Origin: Rosa chinensis
Lineage: Eukaryota > Streptophyta > Magnoliopsida > Rosales > Rosaceae
NCBI RefSeq assembly: GCF_002994745.2
Contig: NC_037094.1
Span: 12,399,001 to 12,463,000 of the forward strand
Length of the DNA stretch: 64,000 bases
Reading direction: 5' to 3'
Shown: positions 1 to 11,076 of the stretch, one piece after another
Position numbering within the stretch: position 1 is the stretch's first letter
How the letters are laid out: every line of letters begins with the position of its first letter
The notes under the pieces: model-generated
What the model saw: the letters and a program-made list of their open reading frames with translations, nothing else
Databases searched by the model: none
What the model was told of the DNA's origin: nothing
Program-made: the position numbers and the translations under genes

Positions 1-201
1 CATCTGGAAATCACGATCGTTACGAAGAAAACAGAATTCACAACCTGGAACTGAATACTGAAGCTCAACAATATCAGTTGGGGAAAACTGGAATGTACGG
101 AAAATGTCTTCATACAACTCAGAGTAGCTCATGCATTGATTCAAAGGAATCATATAACCTTTGCCAGAGTAAAGGCACCTAGCAACCAGAGGATCAGCCA
201 T
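1..201 (-). CDS. MuDR-like transposase, N-terminal exon (partial)
   Basis: The minus strand reads an open frame from an ATG at 201 out of the left window edge (67 codons). It begins MADPLVARC and contains a short beta-rich segment with the pattern FSPTDIVELQYSVPG followed by an FLRNDRDF block. This layout resembles the small ubiquitin/PB1-like N-terminal domain that precedes the MULE transposase domain in plant MuDR proteins. A good splice acceptor (CTTCGCAG) lies just before the ATG, so a leader intron is likely. The catalytic domain would lie outside the window. The family call rests on this pattern and on the terminal repeat at 1412. It could also be a captured or decayed copy. Confidence 0.45.
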   Translation of the reverse strand, partial: MADPLVARCLYSGKGYMIPLNQCMSYSELYEDIFRTFQFSPTDIVELQYSVPGCEFCFLRNDRDFQM

Positions 202-1412
202 AGACCTGCGAAGAAAACACAGGCAAACGAATCTATTATTAAACCTAAAACACATATTACTGCCCCCCAATAAACTGAGTACTGCCCCCCAATAATTTAA
301 ACAAACCTACCAAAACGAAATAGAAGCAGTACCAAATAACTTTTAAAATAATAGAAAAGGATAACTAAACAACAATTACAAGGACTTAATAACACATAAA
401 AACATTACTGCCCCCCAATACACACACTACTGGTCCCTAATAATATAGTCAAAACAGCCAAAAAAAATTTGAAAGATGTAATAAATTGCAATGCATTCAA
501 ATAAAGCATCAGTAAGCTACAATTATAGATACTAAAATATCGTTGAACAACATTATTGGTCCCCACTAGAAATATTACTGCCTCCCAAGAATATAACCAG
601 AACTACCGCAACACTTCGGAAACAGCTCAAACCCAAAATCCAAACATGAATTCACCAAAAGAAACACGAAATTAATACAGAAACTCAAAACTAACACAAT
701 GCACTCAAAAACATCTCGAAGTTCAAATCAAAATTACAAAACAATTCAAAACCAAAACAAACACCTGGAAGCTCTGATTCAGAAAAATCAGTTCGAAAAT
801 AAGACAACAATTCGTACAAAAAAATTCCTAAAATCAAACATATTAAACAGAGCTAAAAGCCAAATGAATTAGATAGAGCTAAAGAAACAAAAGCAAACCG
901 CAGTGGAGGAACACAAAGAGCATCTGGATCACGATCCATGTGAAAATCGCAGCAAAATTTCTCTCTCTATGAATCGCAAAACTTCTACCACCAGCTCTAA
1001 ATACAAATCGCAAAAGCTTCACACACCGAAATCGCCAGAAAGCTTCACAAACCGGAACCGGGAGCTTCTCTCTCCTGTCTATATAAATCGCACAGCTCCT
1101 CTCTCTCTCTCTAAAATGATAGAGTTCCACTCTAAAAAACCAGGGGGCTTCTCTCTCTACAAATACAGCCGAACCTCTCTCTCTAAAATCGGAGAGCTTG
1201 GCTCCCTAAATCACGTTTCTGTTACGATTTGAAATCGTTTCAGTTATAGAGGGGCAAAAGCGTCCGAAAAATTGAATAAAACAGGCACGTGTTGAAAAGG
1301 TTGGGTAATTGGGGTTTAAAAATGAAAACTGATGATTAAGTGGGCAATATCTTAGAGTGTTTGGGTAAATGGGGTTAAATGTCCCAGAAATTGGGTAAAT
1401 GATCATTTCCCC
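1..1412 (-). mobile_element. Mutator-like element, terminal part (other end outside window)
   Basis: The right end, GGGTAAATGATCATTT followed by CCCC at 1412, and about 100 bp inside it (TTAGAGTGTTTGGGTAAATG and neighbours) match the right terminal inverted repeat of the complete element at 2283-3664. The interior carries several copies of a TACTGCCCCCCAATA-like motif (about 260, 283, 404, 576), also found in the 2283-3664 element. The minus-strand exon at 1-201 makes this a candidate autonomous member. The 9 bp after the end are TACATATTA; the matching target copy would lie left of the window. From 206 to 1200 I see no other gene, only AT-rich sequence and CT-rich runs. Confidence 0.55.
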
Positions 1413-1615
1413 TACATATTAAGTGGTTCCATGTTAGTCTATATGATGATACTCATAGAATCCATCATAGCATGTTTGCTTCTTTTAGCAGATTTGCCAT
1501 TATTGTCGATTTCATTCCCAAGTTCAATTGTCTCAGATGATTTAGAGGATGTTATACAGCATGCAAAAAGCTTCATTTTCTGGGTTTGAAAGTTTGAACA
1601 CATTTTATTTGTTAG

Positions 1616-1711
1616 GAAGCAAATCCTGAGGTTTTAAGAGAAGGTCAGAAACGGATGATGGCATTGTTCCATGAGCAAGTGTTTTTCAGTCTGATTGAAT
1701 CACTTCTGAAG
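1616..1711 (+). other. Exon-like segment, gene unknown
   Basis: A 96-bp open segment (32 codons) lies between an acceptor (TTTGTTAG) and a donor (AAG then GTAATT). The predicted peptide has a helical look (EANPEVLREGQ, then FHEQVFFSLIESLLK). I do not recognise the family and found no partner exon nearby. The rest of 1413-2273 is AT-rich with no supported gene. It could be an isolated exon of a gene broken up by the neighbouring Mutator-like elements, or chance. Confidence 0.25.
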
Positions 1712-2282
1712 GTAATTTATTACATTTTATAGCTGCTTGCTTGTCAGCTATACTTGGCTATCATTTTTTATTTAATAAATGTTATGACTTATTTCAAACT
1801 TTGAGTTTAGTTATAGATTTCTTAGCTACAGTTCATTTCAATTCCTATCCTTATGCAACCATCTTGTGTGCATGCCCACGCATTTAAGTATTTAACTATG
1901 AAACTGCATAAAACTCTGCGAATACGGAGTCACTCCATTTTCTCCATTAAAACAATCTGCATAGTTGTGTTGTCTAACTACCTATATGAGGGATCAATTA
2001 AACTACCATATGAAGACTAAAATTTTGACAGATTTTGTGTACAGATTAAGTGGTTCCATGTAGCTAAGTCTTGCACAATATGGTTTTTACTTTCAACATT
2101 GGGACTTTGTTGTTTTCTTTGCCTAATTTTTTGTGAAAAGTAAAGAAGATAGCAGCAACGTACTACTGCTATTTAGTCTGTAAAAACTCAGGTAACTGAA
2201 TTACTAAAGTTACCTGAATTGCTGGTGATTTTAAAGTTACCATCATTCTCGTAATGGTGATTTTAATCCTGACAAATTTAAA

Positions 2283-2446
2283 GGGGCCGTGACCACTTAC
2301 CCAATTTTAACCTAAAAAATGCCCACTTGCTCCACTAAGAGTTTTTTGACCCCATTTACCCAATTTAATCGCAAATGACATTTTCACCCCTAAACAAATT
2401 ATTAAAGTACAAAATTCTCTCTCTCCTCCTACCGGACTCTATCTCA

Positions 2447-2495
<49 letters not shown>

Positions 2496-3664
2496 CTGCT
2501 CCTCGTCGTTGGAACGTCGGAGCCCAAGAATCCGATCCAGGGCGGTGAAGACTTCACTGCAGAAGTCGTCGCCCGGCAAGCCGATGACGGTGACGAAACC
2601 TTTCCGGCGGATTTTGGGACAACTCAGATCTGTTTCTCGATCTGAATCTTGGCCGGGTCTTCCTTGGGTAACCCGACGGCGACGAAGACTCAAGGTGGTT
2701 GAGGTTGAGGTCAGCGGAGGTGCGGTGGAGGAAGAAGCCGCAGGAGACGAGCTCGTTGGCCCAAAGCTTGAAGACCTGCCTGTCCGATATCGAGTTCAAG
2801 ATTTGCCGGTCCGATTCGTCCCCAGTCATTCTGATCTGGTGCCCAGAGCAATTCTGGGTGCCCAGATCAATTTTTTTTTTTTTTGTACATTGTGAACCCC
2901 GGGAATGAGGAAGGAATTGCAATGTAACTGTGGGGTTTGTTTGATGGTCTATTGGGGGCAGTAGACACATTATTGGCCCCCAGTAGACTTTGATATGAGG
3001 GACAAGGATCACTATAGTGTGGTGTTTTGATAAGTTACCTGTTGTTTTCTGTGTATTAAAGTCAAATTATTTGTGAATACTACAAAAAGGTGCATTTTTG
3101 GTGGTCTATTGGGAGGCAGTAGAAACATTGGACTTTGTATTGGGGGGGCAATAATATGATTACTGGGGGGCAGTAATATGATTATAAATTGATCAATTGT
3201 TCCTGTAGTGTATTCATTTTGGTTTTGGGAGTTCATACAATTCACTGGATGGCAATAATATGATTTTTGGGAGGCAATAATATGATTACTGGGGGGCAGT
3301 AATATGATTACTGGGGGGCAATAATAGCCGGATTCCGGATTCCAGTCATCGGTCGCCGGATTTCGGTTACCGGTTCCCGGAATCAGGTCACCATTCGCCG
3401 GAGTCCGGTCACCGATCGCCGGATTCCGGTCGCCGGAGACCGCGCCGGCCACTGGTCACCGGAGCACAGCAAGGTGGAAGGTGACTTCTCTCTCTAAGTG
3501 AGAAAGAAGGAGAGGGCAAAAAAGTCTAAAAAAAAAAGAAAAAGAATTAATTGGGTAAATGGGAAATAATCCCTTAGAGTGTTTTGGGTAAATGGGGTTA
3601 AAAAACAGTTGGTGGAGCAAGTGGGCAATTTTTAGCCTAAAATCGGGTAAATGATCATTTTCCC
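2283..3664. mobile_element. Pack-MULE-like element with ~90-bp TIRs and 9-bp TSD
   Basis: The left end (2283 onward) and the reverse complement of the right end (to 3664) align over about 90 bp, including TGCCCACTTGCTCCAC and CCCCATTTACCCA. The element is flanked by an exact 9-bp direct repeat AAATTTAAA (2274-2282 and 3665-3673), the size made by Mutator-type transposases. The interior is GC-rich and gene-like: open frames at 2509-2895 (+) and 3012-3452 (-) with no domain I recognise, a (TC)n tract, and repeated GGGGGGCAGTAATATGATTA-type motifs at 2945-3330. No transposase is present, so it must have been moved by a related element; the one at 1-1412 shares its terminus. The GC-rich core is probably captured host sequence. 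Confidence 0.85.
2449..2491. repeat. (TC)n microsatellite
   Basis: Uninterrupted CT dinucleotide run of about 43 bp inside the Pack-MULE-like element, immediately before its GC-rich open frame. Confidence 0.95.
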
Positions 3665-4140
3665 AAATTTAAATTGTAGTTTGGTGGTTTGCTGATATTT
3701 TGGTTATTCAGTCTGTTTTCTTTTTTGCCGTGATTTATTTGCAGAAAAGCCCCAATTGTAAAATGTGACCTATTTTGGTTGCTGTTTCCTAGCTTGTGTT
3801 GCTTTGGTTGATTGGACAAATCAAATTGGTTTTAATGTGATTAGCTATGGGTATAATTTTTCAGTCATGATTGATATTGCAACCTGTACATGTTATATGC
3901 ATGAGCTGCTAGTATCAAACCTAGATCATTTGAGGTCATATTCATCACTGCGTCATATATACTTCTTGAGTATAGCTGATTGTTCTTGTACTGTTGATCT
4001 GCTTCTTCAAGTTGATGTTTGCAGCACAATAAATATCAATAGATATCATGTTAGTAACAAAACATAGATGGGAAAAGAGTGTAAAGCAAGACTAGTTTAT
4101 TGCCATTGGTTGGCATATTTCAAAAACATTAGCTAAGATC

Positions 4141-4472
4141 ATGAACCATCTTCCAAATGATGCCAGTTTGAGGAACAATTGCCCAAGATCTGGTGGAGAC
4201 CAAAACCTGTTCTTCTTGGACTTTGTGAGCCCAACAAAGTTTGACAACAGCTACTTCAAAACTTATTGGCTAACAAGGGCCTGCTTAACTCTGACCAAGT
4301 TCTTGTTACAAAGAGTGAAGTAGCCAAGCAATTGGTTCAGCAATATGCAGTGAACAACGAGCTTTTCCTCGAGCAATTTGCCAAGTCCATGATTAAGATG
4401 GGGAATCCTTCACCAATTACAGGTTCAAGGGGAGAGATCAGAAAGAATTGCAGGAAGGTCAACTACTCTTGA
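4141..4472 (+). pseudogene. Class III peroxidase, 3' exon relic with a frameshift
   Basis: The segment encodes the C-terminal third of a secretory plant peroxidase: LRNNCPRSGGDQN, a FDNSYFK motif, LLANKGLLNSDQVL, then MIKMGNPSPITGSRGEIRKN and the final Cys before the stop at 4470-4472. The frame breaks at about 4258: one A appears missing in the run TTCAAAA, so the first part runs in one frame and LLANKGL onward in the next. No upstream exon with the distal or proximal haem histidines is present between the Pack-MULE and here. An AATAAA signal lies near 4629. Class III peroxidases oxidise phenolics in the wall or vacuole; this copy cannot. Confidence 0.8.
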
Positions 4473-5527
4473 TTAGACTATGATTTCTAGGTCACTAGAA
4501 GTTGACATGTAGTACATGATGATCATCATGGGGTGTTCTATTACCTTCTCTATGTTTTTGAAGTTCTTGTTTCCAGTATTTAGCTTTTATATCAGTCAGA
4601 GATGTACTCTTCTTTGGTTATTCTCATTAATAAAAGTATCGTCAATTTTCGAAAAGAAAATCTTGCTCTTTGGTATCTTTTGAGTCATCAATTTTAGGTT
4701 CATGATGTCGGAGAAATCAGAATAGACGCCCACATTGAAAAATCTAAGCTGTTACTAATATATTTGTACATGTTATTTTAAAAATTATCCAATATTAATC
4801 ATATGGTCACCATGATTTATAAAAATTGAAATTTAACAAAAATTTATAAGGATATAATAAAGATAAAAAAATGATAACAAGAGCATTTGAATAACATTGT
4901 ATTACCAAACAATTAAGGCAAAATAATCTTTCATGTCCAAATTGGTCATTCTACAAACAAAAAGTACAAGCCAGTTTTGATTTATCAAGCACTTTGTTAC
5001 TGCTTTTGCCACTAACAGCACTTATAAAAATCCAGTTTACCAAACACTCAGCTGCTTTGCTTTTCAGTCACTTATTCTCAGAAATAAGCAGAAGCCAGCT
5101 TTTCTGAAAAGCAGAACCATACCAAACACAGCCTATAGTTGACATTCTTAAGTGGTAGTAGGAAAATAGTTGCAATAGAAATGTTACATCATTTGTTCAT
5201 GTTTGCAGCTTTTTCATGGCATTTGTGCCGACTACAATCTATAGAAAATTATCCTTAAGTGTTACTTTCAAACTTTAATTATCCCTCAAGTCACATGATT
5301 TTTTTTATTGTCTTAATAAAGCCATTTCAGGGCCAAAAAAGGTGATTCTTTTTTGTTTATGACATATATATATATATATATATATAGCCCTTTTAGTGTT
5401 GGATATCTTTTTTTTTTGGTCATTTTAAGAGATTGCTTATTAGACCAACTTTTGATCACATATCGGCATCTTAACTATTCAGTTTTTAGGTCTATAAAAG
5501 TAGATCACTTATGTAATTTTTCAGTCA
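4473..5527. other. Gene-free stretch, MITE-like AT-rich DNA
   Basis: No supported gene. A segment around 4900-5130 (AAGCAGAAGCCAGCTTTTCT, ACCAAACACAGCC) has the look of plant hAT-type miniature elements, but I could not define both ends. A short (AT)n run lies at about 5363-5386. Confidence 0.4.
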
Positions 5528-6600
5528 AATTGATAATCGTTAAGACATCCATAAGTGTGATTTACAATTATAAACATAAACGGTTCAAGTTGGACAAATT
5601 TTTCCATTGATTTAATCTAGTTTGATACTTTAATGATCATCAATTAAGCTGAAAATTTATAGAAGTAATCTATTCATGGATTCCTAAGAAATGAACGGTC
5701 AAGGTGTTGATATGTGATTGAAAAGTACTAAGTCTCATAAATGAACCCTTAAAATGATTAAGAAAAAAGGAATCCTTTAGTAAAAGTGCCATATATATAT
5801 ATATATATGGGGTAATTTTCAAATTATTTTATCCATTTTTTATTTTCAAAATTAATTTTATTCGTTGCAAGTGGCATGGCTAATCATATGGTTAGTGAAT
5901 TAACATGTGACGATCATTAACAAGACAATCATCACATGATTTTCTACAGGGCCGGTTCTGAGATTCTAATGGCCTGAGGCAAAGAATTAAAATGTGGTCT
6001 CCCATATATATGTATGTATATATATGAAATACAAAATCATGTATTTTGAATAAAAATAAATATGAAATATAATAAAACAAAAGTATATGAATTTTTATTC
6101 CCTACATAAATTTCTGAATTAAACTAGTTAGTCATATGGAAAAAGAAAAAGAAAAGTTTATATGGAAAAGGAAGAAGAAAAAAAAACGGTGGGATGGTTG
6201 GGTCCAAGAAAAAATTAACTTAATTAAAAGAGATTGAATAAAAAAAAGAGAAGTGAAAAGAGGAATGGGAAGCTGGGATTCGAACCTTGGTGGTAAAGAC
6301 TCAAACTACTTTCAGTTCCGTTGAAGCAACAAGCCATTTATTCTTTGGAAAAGCAAACAAAATATATATACTATCTTTAACATATCTACAGAAACTACGG
6401 AGGCCCCCGGGAGCCGGTGGCCTGAGGCGGCTGCCTCAGGTGGCAGCCCTCAGGGCCGGCACTGATTTTCTAAGAGGAAATAAAGGAGAAGTTTAGCCAT
6501 TTCAAAAGTTAAAGATCGTATACGCGAAAACAGATCCACCATTTATGATCTTTTTGCTCTTCTAAGATTTGTATAAAAATATATAAAAAAATATAATAAC
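5528..6600 (+). repeat. Segment duplicated at 34505-35060
   Basis: From AAATTGATAATCGTTAA to the region reading CATTTTTACTCTTCTAA-like sequence, this segment aligns with 34505-35060 with scattered differences. The copy here is split by the hAT element at 5947-6464; the other copy has no insertion at that site. No gene is apparent in either copy. Confidence 0.8.
5947..6464. mobile_element. Non-autonomous hAT element, 518 bp, 8-bp TSD
   Basis: Starts CAGGGCCGGTTCTGAG; the reverse complement of its end reads CAGTGCCGGCCCTGAG. It is flanked by an exact 8-bp duplication ATTTTCTA (5939-5946 and 6465-6472), the hAT signature. No transposase is encoded. The duplicate segment at 34505-35060 reads ATTTTATA at the corresponding point with no insertion, so it shows the pre-insertion state. 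Confidence 0.92.
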
Positions 6601-6666
6601 AAATAAACAAAAACTTAGTTGTACGGGCCATCTGTCAGAGGAACCGAGATGGCCCACATGATCTAA

Positions 6667-6999
6667 GAGCATCTCCAACAGTATAAATTGTTTTTTAGTA
6701 AAATTTAGTTAAAGTTGTGAAATATAGCTATTGATTTAGCAATGTTGCTCCAGCAATGGTAGCTATTTGTAAATAATAACTATATCTTATCAAATCATAA
6801 ACTGACACGTGGACAAAAAAAGAGAGAGAAATATAACTTTTGCTTTAGCTATGTAGGGTACTCTAGCTAAATATAGCTAACCATTTTAGCTATAGTTAAA
6901 TTTAACTTACCTATAGCTAGTCTGTTGGAGCTGAATTTTGCATTAGAAATAGTTATATATAGCTAAAAATTGAGTTTAGCTACTCTGTTGGAGATGCCC
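6667..6999. mobile_element. Tourist-like MITE (PIF/Harbinger type), 333 bp
   Basis: Terminal repeats GAGCATCTCCAACAG and, inverted, GGGCATCTCCAACAG, flanked by TAA on both sides (6664-6666, 7000-7002). The interior has repeated TTTAGCTA/TATAGCTA motifs and no coding capacity. The termini and the 3-bp target site fit the Tourist class. Confidence 0.8.
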
Positions 7000-7302
7000 T
7001 AAGGCTGCTACTGCTTCAAGCCCGCATCGCACGACGCACGCAAGGTTTGATTTGATATTAAAATCATAATTCTTCTTACATTTTCCAATATCTTCTAAAA
7101 TTACATCACCTAATTTTTTCATGTTCATATTTTATTGATACTTGGAATATTGGATCGAATAATTCCACCAGACTGCCGGGCAAGCCAGGAGCCAGCATAT
7201 CAGATTGTTTAATTAATTCCAGCTTCGAAAGCGACATTATATATATATGATGACAGATAGGAGCACGGTTTACTTGAAGCTTGTGTAGTCAACCGTTGAT
7301 TT

Positions 7303-9123
7303 TAAATATAGAAAATAAAAAAAAGGGTGGGAGGCAAAACGGAGAAAATGATGTTAGCTTCAGAAAACGATTACCAGGATATAGGTACATTTGACACCAG
7401 AAAAGCCAATAAGCAATAAGAAACAGACTTCTTGTTCTTGGACTAGTGGAGTACAGCCTACGAAACAGCACTCAACCAGGTCAGGTCAGTTTCCCAAACC
7501 GAAATAACTAATCTGCAACCTTTTTCATGACTCATATATGTCACTTTTAGTAAAGTAGTATTACTTTTCTGAGTTGTGTTGGGAAGAAAATAGAAAATGG
7601 TTTGCATGTGGTGAGCTGAACCTGGTTGAGATTTTGGGTTGCTTCCATTTTCTTTGTTTATTGGGGAAGATTGAATGGAAAGAAGATATCTGAAAATGAT
7701 TTGCTTTTTGGGGGTTGGAAATTTCATGACTGTGAAAGCAGTAGTGCCTCTGTTTATTCTAGTTGACTTTTTGTTCATGTTATGTATAGGTGCTAGCTTT
7801 GAATCCATGTTCATTAGGAATAATGGAAGAGTTCCGTACTGGATTTTTTTTGTTTTCCAACGTTCTTGCTAGATCTAGGCCTATATCAAAATGCAACCAT
7901 GTATCCAGATTGAGATCATGATCTTTTGATAGAGTATTACCTGCTAATAGCTTTTGACTGAGGATTTGATTTCACCCCCATTTTTGGCAAATGGGTGCCT
8001 GAAATTTTTGAATTTGCAGAAGATTTGATCCTGGATAATAGTTTTAAGGGTCAATTCATTTTTATTTTCAACATGCAGAACTTGTAGGGCAGGTCAGATT
8101 CTCTCAATTTCTTGGTGTTGGGATTTTCTTTTGGCTTTTGTGAATGCTAAGATGAAACTAGCTACAAACAATATACCTAAACATTTTTTTGATGCATTAA
8201 TTTTTCATTGGATGCTGGCAGATCAAGACTCAGATAATCTTTTATTGGAATCATGCCTCCTTTCATGAGCTGCTTTTGCTTCAAGAGTTCCAAAGCTGAT
8301 AGACATAGGACTGGATTTGAGGAGTCTATTATCCTTGCTTCAGAAACTGCTTGTAAGTACGGAATTCGATAGTAGTAGCTTTGATTACTTATTACACGTT
8401 AGAACTACAAACTAGTTTGAAAGGTTTCTAAATTTCTAGCACTTCAATTACTTGGCAGTTACCGTAAATGAAGTGGAGGCCTTGTATGATCTGTTTAAGA
8501 AAATAAGCAATTCCATAATTAAAGATGGCCTTCTACACAAGGTACACTTCTAGCTAAGGTTTGCATTTTGAATCTTTTGAAATGTTCCTTGAGATGACTT
8601 ACTGTTTGATTATTTTTATCTTTGTTTGGTAAGGATTTACTGTTGGATATGAACTCTGAAAGCTATAGTTATACCTTAAAAGTCAAATCAGAATCTTTAA
8701 CAATTCATTTTTTAAGAAGCCATGGCACTAAATGTTTGACATGATTATATGAACAGGAAGAATTCCAACTTGCACTATTTCAAAGCAGCAGTAAGCAGAA
8801 TCTTTTTGCAGACAGGGTTGGTGTATTTTATATCATTCTTGATTTGCTTGAATTTATCTTTTAGATTTTCTTTTGGAGATTCTCAACAAATTAAGAGTAG
8901 GAAGTGTTACTCATTTGCCTAAGAACTTTCACCAAGAATCTATTCAAGAATAAAGAAGTAACCCCAATTCAAAATGGAAGATCTATTCTAACACTTAGCA
9001 TTATGTCATTGCAGGTATTTGATTTGTTTGATGTCAAGCGTAATGGGGTAATTGAATTTGGAGAATTCGTTCGGTCATTGAGCATTTTTCATCCAAATGC
9101 TTCTGAAGCAGACAAAATTTCAT
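7303..9123 (+). repeat. CBL8-like locus block, duplicated near 46 kb and 58.7-60.5 kb
   Basis: The upstream flank and exons 1-4 of the CBL8-like gene are closely matched by 45870-46051 joined to 58722-60481. The second copy is cut in two by the 12.67-kb element at 46052-58721. The join in this copy, at GGACTAGTGGAGTAC (about 7441-7455), is the unoccupied version of the insertion site. Confidence 0.85.
8093..8221 (+). other. Probable leader intron of the CBL8-like gene
   Basis: A donor (GGGCAG then GTCAGATT) and an acceptor (GCTGGCAG) lie just upstream of the start codon, and both are conserved in the copy at 59.3-59.5 kb. This suggests a 5'-untranslated intron, a common arrangement in plant CBL genes. 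Splicing is inferred from consensus only. Confidence 0.45.
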
Positions 9124-10282
9124 GTATGATCTTCAATTCCATATTGTGTTTTCTTCTCTTTTCTATTTTCTTTTGCTTGCATTTAGTGTGTGCAGAAGGG
9201 ATTGTATTCTTCCCTACAATTAACTATCAATCATACTGTATGACTAGCTACTAAATAGTGGAAGTATATACTTTGCAGTTGCATTTAGATTGTATGATCT
9301 ACGACAGACGGGCTACATTGAGCGTGATGAGGTGAAAATCGCTGCTATTTCTCCTCTTGATTGTAGTTCATGTAGTGTGACATTAGCTATTGTGCTGGTT
9401 TCCTACTTTTACATTGCTCCTTGAGTCCTTGTAAACGATAAATGCCATTAACATATGAAGTGATCCATCTTATTACATTCAAATAACATTACTGTTGATC
9501 TTTCTGAACATTTTGTGCAGAGTTAATTGTGATTCCGAAGAACTTATTTATCTAATAGGCTATATCCCATCATTCACATATTTCCACCTCTCTTGTTCAT
9601 CTTTTAAATAGATCTGATTTTTCTGTGTCTATGCATGTTGTCTGCAATATTGCTGAGGCAGGTGAAGGAGATGGTGGTAGCCCTTTTAGGAGAATCAGAG
9701 CTGGTACTTACCAATGATGTTATCGAATCAATCGTTGACAAGGTTCTGATCATTCTGGTCTTTGTTATATGTTGTATTTTACTTGTTATTCAAAATACTT
9801 AGCTTCATGTTCCTGTATAGACAATGATGGAGGCAGATATAAAAGCAGATGGAAAAATTGATCAAGAAGAGTGGAAGGAATATGTGGCAAAGCATCCATC
9901 TCTTATAAAGAATATGACTCTTCCATATCTAAAGTGAGTCCTAAAAGGCTATATATTAATTTCACCAGCACCGGTTTCATTTCTTACTTCTATTCGGCCC
10001 TAGGCCATTCAGCTCTAATTTAATTGTCTGTTACATACACTTACATGCATGTAGCCATTCCTGAAATAAGAAATCTGATTTGGTAATTGGAGTATAGACG
10101 TCCTGATTAACCAGCAGCTGTCCAACTTATGAACTTCTGCAGTCATTTTTGGTCAACTTAATATGCTTACTTGAAATTACATGTTCATCAAAGTTTCAGA
10201 ATCTCAAGTTTGTTTTCTGTTTTCTAGGGACATAACAATAGCATTTCCCAGCTTTGTGCTCAACACCGGAGTTCCAGATTAG
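8253..10282 (+). CDS. CBL8: Calcineurin B-like protein, CBL8-like
   Basis: Eight exons with consensus splice sites join into one frame of 217 aa: 8253-8352, 8459-8541, 8757-8816, 9015-9123, 9279-9331, 9662-9742, 9821-9933, 10228-10282. The exon pattern and length are those of plant CBL calcium sensors, which bind calcium through EF hands and recruit CIPK kinases to membranes. Visible features: a CBL first EF hand near [15 protein letters not shown], an EF loop [12 protein letters not shown], a degenerate loop after [12 protein letters not shown], a canonical loop [12 protein letters not shown], and the C-terminal FPSF motif that CIPKs phosphorylate. The N terminus is [11 protein letters not shown] and lacks the MGC myristoylation start; this and the C-terminal part suit CBL8 better than CBL4. 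The alternative Met at 8265 would give MSC, also without Gly2. It may reach membranes by S-acylation of its N-terminal cysteines. Orthology is by recollection of family patterns. Confidence 0.9.
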
Positions 10283-11029
10283 ATACGATTGCATGGTAAA
10301 GATCGATAATAGACACTAGCAAAGCCTTTTCTCCGTGGATGTCTCAACACATCTAGTAGTGAGGCTCCATGTGTAGAGCACAAAGATGATGGAAGGAACC
10401 AGAAGAAAGAGAAGTTTAATCCATAGCATAGCCTCCACGTTCAGCAGTATATGTTTTGATCAGGAGGACGTTTCTGTAATTTAACTGTTTAATTTACATA
10501 AAATGTACATGTTAGTTTAGATTGTTTATAGTCTACTGAAATTTGCTTTCCCGAACTCCGGTGAAAAGTTAATTGCTTTTCGTACTTTTCAATTGAAAAA
10601 TATTCTGTCGATGTCCAATGTCCAAGAAAAATACCTTGGCTAAGAAGATGACAGTGTTAACCAGCGAGGCTGGCCCTGGGCCAAAGCGGATTAGGCTTGA
10701 GTTTATGACTGTCAACGTACGTTGAGCCAATGAGCCTGAAAATATTCAATAGTTCGTCGACAGAAGCTTCCCATAAAAGTTTAGAAGGAATGAAGGATTG
10801 TACTTTCACCGACGAATAAAGGATTGTACGAAGAAAATTTCCTTTCCTTTTATCAATCGTACAAAATCCTTTATCAACATTCAGGGAGAAATCTTCTTCC
10901 CGATCCTACAAACATAGGAAAGGGAAATATTTTCCTATTCCAAGCCCCCAATTAGTCCCAAACTGCTGTAAATAGAAGTCTTTCATTGGTATAAGGTTAG
11001 CTAACATATACATAAGCACATTGACCTGA
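10283..11029. other. 3' flank of CBL8-like gene, no other gene seen
   Basis: AT-rich. I see no coding segment, element end or RNA gene that I can support between the CBL8-like stop codon and the RING block. Confidence 0.5.
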
Positions 11030-11076
11030 CGTCCACTACAAGTTACATACTGATACTTAATATCAGTTATTTAAGC

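Noticed and set aside
2554..3012. 152-codon minus-strand open frame in the Pack-MULE-like element
   Set aside because: GC-rich captured DNA is open on both strands; no domain or splice pattern favours this strand.
6270..6286. GGGATTCGAACC, resembling the complement of a tRNA B box
   Set aside because: It lies inside a hAT element, and I find no A box or cloverleaf arms at the needed distance.
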